From J054 sp051008735 (GTDB taxonomy: Bacteria > Pseudomonadota > Gammaproteobacteria > Steroidobacterales > GCA-2729495): 8,927 bases of DNA. Every line of letters begins with the position of its first letter. The first letter of the stretch is position 1. A program made the translations under genes and the position numbers. The stretch spans positions 1 to 8,927 of the forward strand of contig JBPCXH010000017.1 in NCBI GenBank assembly GCA_051008735.1, written 5' to 3'. Shown here in pieces: positions 1-6,495 of this stretch. Under the pieces are notes generated by a model, which made no database searches, was not told where the DNA came from, and saw only the letters and a program-made list of their open reading frames with translations.

Positions 1-679
1 GCACGGCGACAGCCGTGTCGCCCAGCATGGTTTCCGGCCGGGTTGTTGCGACGACCACGTGTCCGGAACCATCCGTCAGGGGATAGCGAAAATGCCACAG
101 GTGTCCCTGTTCTTCTTCAGAGATCACCTCCAGATCGGACACGGCCGTATGCAGCACCGGGTCCCAGTTGACCAGTCGCTTGCCCCGGTAAATAAGTGCC
201 TCGTCATACAGGCGAACAAACACTTCGGCCACGGCGGCGGACAAGCCGTCATCCATGGTGAAGCGCTCGCGCTCCCAGTCCACTGAAGAGCCCATGCGTC
301 GCATCTGTTGCGAGATGATGTTGCCCGAGTGGGCTTTCCAGTCCCAGACGCGTTCCAGAAATGCGTCTCGGCCCAGGTCATGGCGGGTCACGCCGTCGGC
401 TTCCAGCTGTCGCTCTACGACCATCTGGGTCGCAATGCCGGCATGGTCGGTGCCCGGCTGCCAGAGGGTGTCTTTGCCATCCATGCGGTGATAGCGCGTC
501 AGAGCATCCATGATGGTGTGCTGGAAGGCATGACCCATGTGCAAGGTGCCCGTCACATTCGGAGGCGGGATCATGATGCAGTAGGCATCTTCCTGACCGC
601 CGGGCTGAAAATAGCCGGCTGATTCCCAGTGCTGATAAATCCGCTGCTCAATGGCAGCGGGGTTGTATGTTTTATCCAT
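1..679 (-). CDS. valS: Valyl-tRNA synthetase, N-terminal part (cut by window edge)
   Basis: This class I aminoacyl-tRNA synthetase charges tRNA-Val with valine in the cytoplasm. Only the first 226 codons are present, because the gene runs off the left edge. The protein begins MDKTYNPAAIEQ, close to the E. coli ValS start as I recall it. The ATP-binding HIGH motif appears as HMGH at residues 47-50, preceded by the family's PPPNVTG stretch at about 38-44. GTDHAGIATQ (about 77-86) and, at the truncated end, ATTRPETMLGDTAV also fit the family; the latter marks the start of the editing (CP1) domain. The ATG at 679 was chosen because it aligns with the family N-terminus. It lies 31 bases after the holC stop, with only a weak purine-rich stretch upstream. 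Position and strand suggest cotranscription with pepA and holC. The KMSKS loop and anticodon-binding domain would lie outside the window. Confidence 0.97.
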   Translation of the reverse strand, partial: MDKTYNPAAIEQRIYQHWESAGYFQPGGQEDAYCIMIPPPNVTGTLHMGHAFQHTIMDALTRYHRMDGKDTLWQPGTDHAGIATQMVVERQLEADGVTRHDLGRDAFLERVWDWKAHSGNIISQQMRRMGSSVDWERERFTMDDGLSAAVAEVFVRLYDEALIYRGKRLVNWDPVLHTAVSDLEVISEEEQGHLWHFRYPLTDGSGHVVVATTRPETMLGDTAVAV

Positions 680-710
680 GGACGAGCGGTGCTCTTTCTC
701 GGTGAGTGGG

Positions 711-1154
711 TCAGGTGATCTTGTGGGTCTGTGGCTCAAGGCCGTTATTGCGGTAGAAGCTGAAGCGGGTGCGGCCCTGTTGCCGGCATTCGTCACTGCT
801 GTCGATGATTTCCGCGACCCGGGCGAAGCTCTCGTAGCAGGCGGGCACCGCGGGCGTGAGATTGATCAGTAAATCACCCTGTGCCTGCGGTGCGTCCGCG
901 CCAAAGCTAATCATAACCGGCAGGGCTTCCGCTGCTGCATCCTCAGCGACGGCGTGAGGCACGAAGCTCTCCGCACGGAAGGTCCATAGCAGTTCATCCA
1001 GGTGACGGGCCACGGATTCATCCGCGGCGAGGGCAATCACCCGGTTATTCAGATGCACGGCTTTTTCGGCCAGTCGACACGCAAAGCGCAACCGAGCCTC
1101 AGCGCTCGAATCATCGAGGACATAAAAGTCGATTCTGGTGGCTTCGTTGCTCAA
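711..1154 (-). CDS. holC: DNA polymerase III chi subunit
   Basis: Chi belongs to the clamp-loader assembly of the replicative polymerase. With psi it links the clamp loader to single-strand binding protein on the lagging strand. The product is 147 residues, the same length as E. coli chi. The N-terminus contains the strand IDFYVLDD, and residues around 54-67 read LLWTFRAESFVPHA, the most conserved family segment (LW followed by ESFVPH). DLLINLT near residue 95 matches the second conserved core. The start is a TTG at 1154. It is favoured over internal sites because a GGGAG Shine-Dalgarno sequence lies seven bases upstream and because it gives the full family length. pepA ends 74 bases upstream and valS begins 31 bases downstream, the usual gammaproteobacterial pepA-holC-valS order. 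HolD (psi) is not encoded here. Confidence 0.95.
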   Translation of the reverse strand: MSNEATRIDFYVLDDSSAEARLRFACRLAEKAVHLNNRVIALAADESVARHLDELLWTFRAESFVPHAVAEDAAAEALPVMISFGADAPQAQGDLLINLTPAVPACYESFARVAEIIDSSDECRQQGRTRFSFYRNNGLEPQTHKIT

Positions 1155-1161
1155 CGGGTAG

Positions 1162-1166
1162 CTCCC
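1162..1166 (-). promoter_or_regulatory. Ribosome binding site supporting the TTG start of holC
   Basis: On the minus strand GGGAG is followed by seven bases and then TTG. The spacing is near ideal and decides the holC start in the absence of an ATG. Confidence 0.6.
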
Positions 1167-1185
1167 GGACCCAGGGACAGTGGCC

Positions 1186-1209
1186 CGGCATCATACCCGG
1201 CCCATGCCG
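1186..1209. repeat. GC-rich inverted repeat between pepA and holC
   Basis: CGGCAT (1186-1191) and ATGCCG (1204-1209) are exact inverted copies around a 12-base loop. The flanking CCC and GGG could extend pairing imperfectly. No run of U follows in the minus-strand transcript, so it does not read as an intrinsic terminator. It could be an intercistronic RNA hairpin or chance in GC-rich spacer. Confidence 0.3.
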
Positions 1210-1228
1210 CGGGGCGGCCGGCTCAACG

Positions 1229-2713
1229 TCAGTTGTTGAGCAGATACTCCATCAGCAGCGGAATGGGCCGCCCGGTCGCGCCCTTGCGGGCGCCCTGCCG
1301 CCAGGCCGTGCCGGCAATATCCAGATGGACCCAGGGTGTCTCGTCAACAAAGCGGGCGAGAAAGCAGGCGGCCGTGATGGTGCCGGCTTCCCGGCCGCCA
1401 ATGTTGGCCATGTCGGCAAAATTGCTCCGCAGCTGCGCGTCGTAGGCATCCCCCAGGGGCAGCTGCCAGGCTTCATCACTGGCTTTTTCTCCCGCGCTGA
1501 GCAGGCGATTGGCCAGTTGATCCGAGTTGCCGAGCAGCCCGGTACGATGCCGCCCTAAGGCGATCAGGCAAGCGCCGGTCAGCGTAGCGATGTCGATCAT
1601 CGCGCTGGGCTTGAAACGCTTGGCATAGGTCAGGGCGTCGCAGAGTATCAGCCGACCCTCAGCATCCGTGTTGAGAATTTCGATGGTCTTTCCCGACATG
1701 GAAGTGACAATATCGCCGGGCTTCGTTGCGGTGCTGCTGGGCAGATTTTCACAGCTGGGCACAATGCCGACGACATTGCCGGTCGGCGAGAGCTTGGCCA
1801 GGGCGGCAAACACACCCAGGACCGTTGCCGCGCCGCACATGTCGTATTTCATCTCGTCCATTTGCGGCGGCGGTTTCAGCGAGATGCCGCCGGCATCGAA
1901 AGTGATGCCTTTGCCCACCAGCACAACCGGCGCCTTGCTGGCCGGGCTGCCTTTGTAGCGCAGGACCAGGAACTTGGCGGGCTCACGGGTGCCGGCTGTG
2001 ACCGACAGCATGGCGCCCATCTTCAGCTTGCGCATCTCCGCTTCACCGAGCACTTCCACGGTGATTTTTGTGTGGCTTTTGGCAATCCCGCGGGCAACCT
2101 GTGCCAGATGGGTTGGTGTGCAGACATTCCCGGGCAGGTTGCCGAGATCCTTCGCCAGGTCGATGCCTTCGCCGATACCCATCCCGTGTTTGAGTCCTTT
2201 GCGGGCCGGCGCAGCTTGCCGGTCGCTGACGCACAGGGTGAGTTGTTTCTGTGCCGGGGTGTCATCCGCCTTGTCTGACTTCATGGCGGTGAACCGGTAG
2301 GCACCGTCGTACCAGCATTCTGCTGCGAGGCGTGTCCGACGATAGGTGTCCGTACCACGCGGACTTTCCGTCATCAGGTAACAGGCCGCCGTGGGCAGCC
2401 TGGTCTTGCGCCAGGCCGCGAAGGCGGCCCGGACGGCCGTCAGATAGTTCTTGCGGCTGAAGTCGGCCTTCGCGCCGCAACCCACAAGCAGGATGCGCTT
2501 GAACGGCAGATCCGCCGCGACGGGCAGCAACAGGGTGTTGCCTGCGTCGCCCTGGATATCGCCCGCTTCCATGATTTCTGTGATCAGCCCGCCGATGGCT
2601 CGATCTACGCGTCGGGTAGTCGGTGGCAAGGCGGCGCCCTTTGAGTACACCGGCAGCATCAGGCAAGCGGTTCGCTGTTTCTCCGCTGCGGCGGTACTGA
2701 CATGAAACTCCAT
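1229..2713 (-). CDS. pepA: Leucyl aminopeptidase (M17 family, PepA)
   Basis: This dinuclear-metal, hexameric cytoplasmic exopeptidase removes N-terminal residues, preferring leucine, during peptide turnover. In E. coli the same protein also binds DNA as a XerCD recombination accessory and a carAB regulator; whether that holds here cannot be read from the sequence. From the chosen start the protein has 494 residues (E. coli 503). Metal-binding and catalytic positions are intact: Lys268, Asp273 and Lys280 in the segment GKGITFDAGGISLK, Asp291 in KYDM, then Asp350, Glu352 and Arg354 in the signature NTDAEGRL. The N-terminal macrodomain-like half covers about 1-170. A longer frame starts 20 codons upstream at 2773. 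The ATG at 2713 is preferred because AAAGGGG precedes it by six bases and MEFHV matches the family beginning. It is first in the apparent pepA-holC-valS series and divergent from lptF. Confidence 0.97.
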   Translation of the reverse strand: MEFHVSTAAAEKQRTACLMLPVYSKGAALPPTTRRVDRAIGGLITEIMEAGDIQGDAGNTLLLPVAADLPFKRILLVGCGAKADFSRKNYLTAVRAAFAAWRKTRLPTAACYLMTESPRGTDTYRRTRLAAECWYDGAYRFTAMKSDKADDTPAQKQLTLCVSDRQAAPARKGLKHGMGIGEGIDLAKDLGNLPGNVCTPTHLAQVARGIAKSHTKITVEVLGEAEMRKLKMGAMLSVTAGTREPAKFLVLRYKGSPASKAPVVLVGKGITFDAGGISLKPPPQMDEMKYDMCGAATVLGVFAALAKLSPTGNVVGIVPSCENLPSSTATKPGDIVTSMSGKTIEILNTDAEGRLILCDALTYAKRFKPSAMIDIATLTGACLIALGRHRTGLLGNSDQLANRLLSAGEKASDEAWQLPLGDAYDAQLRSNFADMANIGGREAGTITAACFLARFVDETPWVHLDIAGTAWRQGARKGATGRPIPLLMEYLLNN

Positions 2714-2719
2714 CGGGAT

Positions 2720-2726
2720 CCCCTTT
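2720..2726 (-). promoter_or_regulatory. Ribosome binding site deciding the pepA start
   Basis: AAAGGGG on the minus strand ends six bases before the ATG at 2713. It lies inside the 20-codon upstream extension of the frame, so it argues for the shorter PepA. Confidence 0.7.
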
Positions 2727-2807
2727 GTCTGGCGTGGCGAGTGTTGTTGGGTGCCTGGCCGTTGATGGCTCAAAAGGCCGGCTCTGAATCATGCCTGCTG
2801 GCCCGTG

Positions 2808-2853
2808 TTGACCAGCCAAGCCGAGTCATTCTTAATACATAAATGAGTATACG
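2808..2853. promoter_or_regulatory. Likely divergent promoter region for pepA and lptF
   Basis: The pepA-lptF gap is GC-rich except for an AT-rich core at about 2827-2855. Reading plus, TTGACC (2808-2813) is followed after 18-19 bases by TTAATA or TAATAC (2832-2838), a plausible but slightly long-spaced sigma-70 pair for lptF. Reading minus, TATACT and TATTAA are candidate -10 boxes for pepA, without a convincing -35. The core also holds the 6-base palindrome GTATAC (2847-2852). Position between two divergent genes is the stronger argument; the exact boxes are inference. Confidence 0.4.
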
Positions 2854-2911
2854 TGAAAGTGTCTGTCTCACCGGTTGGCGGATTTCCCCGAAGGTCCCGG
2901 CTGACTGAACC

Positions 2912-3994
2912 GTGGCTCCCATACTCCAAGCGTATGTATTGCGCGAGACCGCACAAACCTGGCTCGTTACGACCCTGGTGTTACTGCTGATACTGGTGAC
3001 TTACCAATTCACCGAGGTGCTCGGCGACGCGGCGGCCGCCAAGTTACCTCGGGATGCGGTCTTTCGTGTACTGGGTTTAACTTCACTCAAGCTGTTGGCC
3101 GTGTTGACTCCCATCAGCCTGTTTCTCTCTGTATTGCTCTCCATGGGGCGTTTGTACCGCGATAGCGAGATGGCGGCTCTGATGGCCTGCGGCATTGGGC
3201 CGGCGCGGCTCTACCGTTCCCTGCTTGGCCTGGCCCTGTTGCTGGCCGCCGGGGTGGGCTGGCTGTCCCTGGTGGTGTCGCCGTCTGCCTCGCGCACCAT
3301 CCAGGAAATTGCTGCCACCGCGCAGGCACAGATCGGCCTCGACATCCTTGAGGCCGGCCGCTTTGTGCCCCTGGGCAACACCGGCGCTGTGCTCTATGCG
3401 GAAAGTGTGAACCGCGACGGCAGCCTGCGCGACGTTTTCGTGCAGCGGCGCAATGATGATGTGGTGCAGTTAATAATCGCGAAGCGGGCCTGGGAAGGTG
3501 AGCCCCGGGATGACGGAGCGCGGGTCCTGCGCTTTGCCGATGGCCACCGGTATGAAGGCGCTGCCGGCAATCCGCGATTTAATATGATGAGCTTTGCCGA
3601 GCACGGCATTCCTTATGAAGTGCCGGATCTGGGCCCTGGTTCCCTGGGCCCGGAAGCCAGGTCTCTGGCCGAACTCTGGTCGTCGGACAGTCTGTCCGAC
3701 CGGGCTGAATTGCAGTGGCGATTGTCTGCGCCTCTGACCCTGGTGATGCTCACTTTGCTGGCCGTCCCCTTAAGTCGCAGTGCGCCTCGGCAAGGGCGTT
3801 ATTCAGGGATGATCGCCGGCGTCATGATCTATCTGATTTACGTCAATTTGCTGTCAGTGGCACGCGTCTGGGTGGAGCGGGGCGATATCGATCCGCGCCT
3901 GGGCCTTTGGTGGGTGCACCTGCTGTGCGGGGCATCGGGTTTGTTGCTGGTGGCGTATCAGCATGGCTGGCCTCGCCGCGCGCTGGTTCGCTAG
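2912..3994 (+). CDS. lptF: LPS export ABC transporter permease LptF
   Basis: LptF is an inner-membrane subunit of LptB2FG, which extracts lipopolysaccharide from the inner membrane and pushes it onto the LptC/A/D bridge. The 360-residue protein has the family layout: membrane segments at about 13-35, 52-80 and 100-123, a periplasmic beta-jellyroll at about 130-260, then three more segments at about 270-290, 298-318 and 330-348. LptF-like landmarks are RET near the N-terminus, GRLYRDSEM (79-87), RAELQWRLSAPL (264-275), VPLSR followed by PRQGR (285-296), and IDPRLGLWWVH (326-336). The last two favour LptF over LptG. The start is GTG at 2912, chosen because it aligns with the family N-terminus; no good Shine-Dalgarno lies nearby (AAGG ends 17 bases upstream). 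Unusually, lptG does not follow; the next gene converges and the stops overlap. Confidence 0.93.
   Translation: MAPILQAYVLRETAQTWLVTTLVLLLILVTYQFTEVLGDAAAAKLPRDAVFRVLGLTSLKLLAVLTPISLFLSVLLSMGRLYRDSEMAALMACGIGPARLYRSLLGLALLLAAGVGWLSLVVSPSASRTIQEIAATAQAQIGLDILEAGRFVPLGNTGAVLYAESVNRDGSLRDVFVQRRNDDVVQLIIAKRAWEGEPRDDGARVLRFADGHRYEGAAGNPRFNMMSFAEHGIPYEVPDLGPGSLGPEARSLAELWSSDSLSDRAELQWRLSAPLTLVMLTLLAVPLSRSAPRQGRYSGMIAGVMIYLIYVNLLSVARVWVERGDIDPRLGLWWVHLLCGASGLLLVAYQHGWPRRALVR
3682..3700. repeat. 19-base palindrome inside lptF
   Basis: The arms GTCGGACAG (3682-3690) and CTGTCCGAC (3692-3700) are exact reverse complements around a single T. The stretch encodes the SDSLSD region at the end of the LptF periplasmic domain. 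It could be a regulator site, an RNA hairpin, or chance from the Ser/Asp-rich coding. Confidence 0.5.
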
Positions 3995-4434
3995 CGGCGC
4001 GCTTCCTCCCTGGATAGAACGACGACGCGGCTGTCGGTCAGTCGGTCGTGCCAGGCCAGCTTGTCGGCGTCTACCAGGATCCACAGCAGACCCAGGCCCG
4101 CGGGTGCCAGGCTCACGAGCGAAGCCAGTAAACGCAGGCTGGCCGTGGCCAGCCCCAGGGGGCGCCCGTCACGCCGCTCGACTCGCAGGCGCCAGCTGCG
4201 CATGCCCAGGGTCTGACCGCCGCGGGTCCAGAAACCGATGTAAAAGGCTGCGGTCAGCGCCAGCAACAGGGCCTGAAACCAGTAGGTGCCGGCTGGCACG
4301 GCCTCGCCACCCCGTGGACCCAGCACGGCCAGGCCCGCCAGCATCCAAAGCCCGGCCAGCAGCAGCAGGTCGTAGACGCTGGCGGCCAGGCGCCGCAACA
4401 GGCTGGCAGGAATGGCGGTGTTTTGAGCTGGCAT
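3991..4434 (-). CDS. RDD-family small membrane protein
   Basis: The 147-residue product belongs to the RDD family of small membrane proteins, whose biochemical role is mostly unknown; a few members have been linked to ion transport. The family arrangement is visible: RRLAASVYD at 14-22 (conserved Arg and Asp), a first membrane segment at about 20-38, a second at about 50-68, the loop WTRGGQTLGM (69-78) typical of the family, a third segment at about 97-121, and a C-terminal DADKLAWHDRLTDSRVV (122-138) with the expected Asp, His and Asp. The start is ATG at 4434, with a run of six C upstream and no recognisable Shine-Dalgarno. It lies 24 bases after the tRNA-Glu 3' end on the same strand, with no terminator between, so it may be read from the tRNA promoter. 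Its TAG overlaps the lptF TAG within a CTAG. Confidence 0.85.
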   Translation of the reverse strand: MPAQNTAIPASLLRRLAASVYDLLLLAGLWMLAGLAVLGPRGGEAVPAGTYWFQALLLALTAAFYIGFWTRGGQTLGMRSWRLRVERRDGRPLGLATASLRLLASLVSLAPAGLGLLWILVDADKLAWHDRLTDSRVVVLSREEARR

Positions 4435-4458
4435 GGGGGGTGGCCGAAAGCGTCCGTA

Positions 4459-4533
4459 TGGCGCTCCCTACGAGAATCGAACTCGTGTTTCAGCCTTGAG
4501 AGGGCCGCGTCCTAACCGCTAGACGAAGGGAGC
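4459..4533 (-). tRNA. tRNA-Glu (anticodon CUC)
   Basis: The minus strand folds into a complete 75-base cloverleaf. The acceptor stem GCTCCCT pairs perfectly with AGGGAGC. The D arm is GTC/GAC with loop TAGCGGTTAG. The anticodon stem CGGCC/GGCTG has one G-U pair, and the seven-base loop CTCTCAA places anticodon CTC at 4500-4498. The T arm is ACGAG/CTCGT with loop TTCGAAT. Discriminator G and the CCA end are encoded (4459-4462). The sequence lines up with E. coli tRNA-Glu apart from a D loop one base shorter and C instead of U at the first anticodon position, so it reads GAG. E. coli has only the UUC form; a CUC isoacceptor is common in GC-rich genomes. A UUC copy should exist elsewhere to read GAA. 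Confidence 0.95.
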
Positions 4534-4572
4534 AGGGTGTTCGGATGTCTGTCCGCGATAGACAGCGCTGTT

Positions 4573-4600
4573 ATTATAGAGTCCGATTACTGGCCTACAA
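4573..4600 (-). promoter_or_regulatory. Sigma-70-type promoter for tRNA-Glu
   Basis: On the minus strand TTGTAG (4600-4595) is followed by a 16-base spacer and a perfect TATAAT (4578-4573). Transcription would start near 4565, giving a 5' leader of about 30 bases before the mature tRNA. That leader can form a small hairpin (CTGTC/GACAG, 4549-4565). On the opposite strand the same AT box reads TATTAT, so it may also serve pcnB. Confidence 0.65.
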
Positions 4601-4611
4601 GCGATTCCTTT

Positions 4612-5940
4612 TTGACTGATTCATCCACATCGGCTGTCCCTGCCGCTGCGCAAATAATTCCCCGGTCCGAGCACAATGTTTCTCGGTCGAATATTTCCCA
4701 CGCCGCACTGAAGGTCCTGTATCGCCTGAAAGACGGCGGTTATCAGGCTTTTCTGGTGGGTGGCGGCGTCCGCGACTTGTTGCTTGGGCTCAAGCCCAAG
4801 GATTTCGATATCGCGACGGATGCGCGTCCTGAGGAAGTGCGGGCCCTGTTTTCCAATAGTCGCCTGATCGGGCGTCGCTTCAGGCTTGCCCACGTGCGCT
4901 TTGGTCGCGAGATTATTGAAGTGGCCACATTCCGGGGCTCGGGTGACAGCGAATCGACGGATGGCGAGCATGTGATCCATGAGTCGGGCCGCATTCTCAA
5001 AGACAATGCCTGGGGTTCCATTGAGGAAGATGCCCGGCGGCGTGATTTTACTGTCAATGCCTTGTATTACAACGTGAGTGATTTCTCCATCTGGGATTTT
5101 GCGGGCGGTGTGGCCGATGTGTCTGACGGCTGGTTGCGGCTGATCGGCGATCCGGAGCAGCGTTATCGCGAGGACCCGGTGCGGATGCTCCGGGCGGCGC
5201 GTTTGTCAGCAAAGCTGGGTTTGCGTATTCACCCGGAATCGGCGGCTCCGATTGCCGGCCTGGCCGAACTGATCGATGGCGTTCCGTCGGCCCGCTTATT
5301 CGACGAATTCCTGAAAATGTTCCAGACGGGTTATGCGCGTGAGAGCTGTCGCAAGCTGCTGGAACTGGGGCTGTTCGAGCATATGTTTCCGGAACCGGCC
5401 CAGCTGGTTGTGAGTAATGAACAGATTGCCTATCGCGAACTGATCGATGCGGCCCTGACTAATACGGATGAGCGGGTTGCCCAGGAGCGTTCCGTCACGC
5501 CCATGTTCCTGTTTGCTGTGCTCCTGTGGGGCCCGGTGCAACAGCGGGTGGCAGCGCTACTGGAAGACGAATCCATGAGTCCGGGCCAGGCGCTGGCCCT
5601 GGCAGCCGCTCAGGCCAGTGACCTGCAGTGCACGCGGATCGCGCTGCCGCGCCGATTCAGCCTGCCCATGCGTGAAGTGCTGCAGTTGCAGCCGCGGTTT
5701 CTGGACCGGCGTCCCCGGCGCGTGCGAAGTTTGCTTGCGCACAAGCGATTTCGCGCGGCTTACGACCTGATGCTGTTGCTGGTGCAGGTGGGTGAGGTCG
5801 AGCAGGAGGTTGCGGACTTCTGGACGGCCGCCCAGGAAGGTGAGGATGCGCCGCCCCCGGCCGAGGAAGAGACCCGGCCTCGCCGCCGCCGCCGCCGTCG
5901 CGTCGGGCGTCGTCCGCGCAGTACGCCCCCCGCCGCCTAG
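4612..5940 (+). CDS. pcnB: Poly(A) polymerase I
   Basis: PcnB adds poly(A) tails to RNA 3' ends and so speeds decay of mRNA fragments and regulatory RNAs. From the TTG at 4612 it has 442 residues (E. coli about 450-465). The class II nucleotidyltransferase head has LVGGGVRDLLLG (about 48-59) and the catalytic Asp64-Phe-Asp66 in KDFDIATD, then RRDFTVNALYY (about 143-153) and RYREDPVRMLRAARLSAKLG (about 184-203), a signature shared with tRNA CCA transferases. The leading IIPRSEHNVSR segment and the Arg-rich tail (seven arginines in a row near the end) resemble E. coli PcnB and favour poly(A) polymerase. The frame is open back to a GTG at 4537, but that start would place the tRNA promoter inside the coding region. 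No ATG exists before the conserved domain and no clear Shine-Dalgarno precedes the TTG. The start is therefore the least certain part. folK follows after five bases. Confidence 0.93.
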   Translation: MTDSSTSAVPAAAQIIPRSEHNVSRSNISHAALKVLYRLKDGGYQAFLVGGGVRDLLLGLKPKDFDIATDARPEEVRALFSNSRLIGRRFRLAHVRFGREIIEVATFRGSGDSESTDGEHVIHESGRILKDNAWGSIEEDARRRDFTVNALYYNVSDFSIWDFAGGVADVSDGWLRLIGDPEQRYREDPVRMLRAARLSAKLGLRIHPESAAPIAGLAELIDGVPSARLFDEFLKMFQTGYARESCRKLLELGLFEHMFPEPAQLVVSNEQIAYRELIDAALTNTDERVAQERSVTPMFLFAVLLWGPVQQRVAALLEDESMSPGQALALAAAQASDLQCTRIALPRRFSLPMREVLQLQPRFLDRRPRRVRSLLAHKRFRAAYDLMLLLVQVGEVEQEVADFWTAAQEGEDAPPPAEEETRPRRRRRRRVGRRPRSTPPAA

Positions 5941-5945
5941 GTCAC

Positions 5946-6449
5946 GTGGCGCCGGCGTCTCTCTGGATACCCGCCTGGGTCGCGCTGGGTAGCAATCAGA
6001 ATGATCCGGCGGCTCAGCTGTCGGCTGCCCTGCTGGCACTGGACGATTTGCCCGACACCCGCGTGCAGTTGTGCTCCGCTTTTTATCGCAGTGTGCCCAT
6101 GGGGCCGGTAGTCCAGCCTGACTTTATTAATGCCGTTGCGGGCGTGCTGACCCGCCTGTCACCGCAGTCATTGCTGGCACATTTGCAGGCACTTGAAGTG
6201 AGCGCGGGCCGTGATCGCGACCAGGAGCAAAGATGGGGGCCGCGCCCGCTGGATCTGGATATTCTGACCTACGGTCTGCAGCGGATTGATGAGCCGGGCC
6301 TCCGGGTTCCGCACCCGGGCATTCATGAGCGAAATTTTGTATTGTTGCCGCTGCTTGCTGTGGCGCCTGATTTGGAGATTCCGGGTCTGGACTCCGTGCG
6401 TTGTTTAGCTGCGGCAGTGACTACTGAGGGTCTGGAAAGACTCGATTGA
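5946..6449 (+). CDS. folK: 6-hydroxymethyl-7,8-dihydropterin pyrophosphokinase (HPPK)
   Basis: FolK transfers pyrophosphate from ATP to 6-hydroxymethyl-dihydropterin, the step before dihydropteroate synthase in folate synthesis. The 167-residue product (E. coli 159) has the expected landmarks: VALGSNQNDP near residues 12-21, YRSVPMGP (47-54), QPDFINAV (57-64), and the signature RWGPRPLDLDIL (97-107-108), in which Asp103 and Asp105 bind the two magnesium ions. VPHPGIHERNFVLLPL (121-136) follows. The start is GTG at 5946, the only candidate that keeps the beta strand before ALGSN; upstream only a weak TAGGT is seen. It sits five bases after the pcnB stop, a spacing that suggests translational coupling. 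The pcnB-folK pair is conserved in E. coli and many gammaproteobacteria. Confidence 0.95.
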   Translation: MAPASLWIPAWVALGSNQNDPAAQLSAALLALDDLPDTRVQLCSAFYRSVPMGPVVQPDFINAVAGVLTRLSPQSLLAHLQALEVSAGRDRDQEQRWGPRPLDLDILTYGLQRIDEPGLRVPHPGIHERNFVLLPLLAVAPDLEIPGLDSVRCLAAAVTTEGLERLD

Positions 6450-6476
6450 TTTGGCACGGTCGCCACAGGCGTCCGC

Positions 6477-6495
6477 TAATAAAAATAATTCACTT
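6477..6495 (+). promoter_or_regulatory. AT-rich leader before the deoxynucleoside kinase start
   Basis: An 18-19 base stretch dominated by A and T (TAATAAAAATAATTCACTT) lies directly before the ATG at 6496, where a Shine-Dalgarno would be expected and none is visible. A/U-rich leaders can act as ribosomal protein S1 binding enhancers. A TAATAA within it could also be a -10 box, but no -35 is evident. Role inferred only. Confidence 0.3.

Noticed and set aside
1186..1209. Intrinsic terminator between pepA and holC
   Set aside because: An inverted repeat exists, but no T run follows on the minus strand, so the three genes are better read as one transcript.
2714..2773. 20-codon N-terminal extension of PepA
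   Set aside because: The clear ribosome site lies inside it, just before the ATG at 2713, and the extension does not resemble the family N-terminus.
2262..2819. 185-codon minus-strand frame over the pepA 5' half
   Set aside because: It is a shifted frame of pepA, which has full family motifs. The shifted product is low-complexity and resembles no family I know.
3963..4499. 178-codon plus-strand frame opposite the RDD gene
   Set aside because: It is antisense to a recognised RDD protein and runs into the tRNA. The product is Arg/Ala/Pro-rich, as expected from GC-rich antisense frames.
4612..5940. CCA-adding enzyme instead of poly(A) polymerase
   Set aside because: The two share the catalytic head, but the IIPR leader, the overall length, the Arg-rich tail and the folK neighbour all favour PcnB.
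5557..6039. 160-codon minus-strand frame across the pcnB-folK junction
   Set aside because: It is antisense to two well-supported genes, with biased composition and no recognisable domain.
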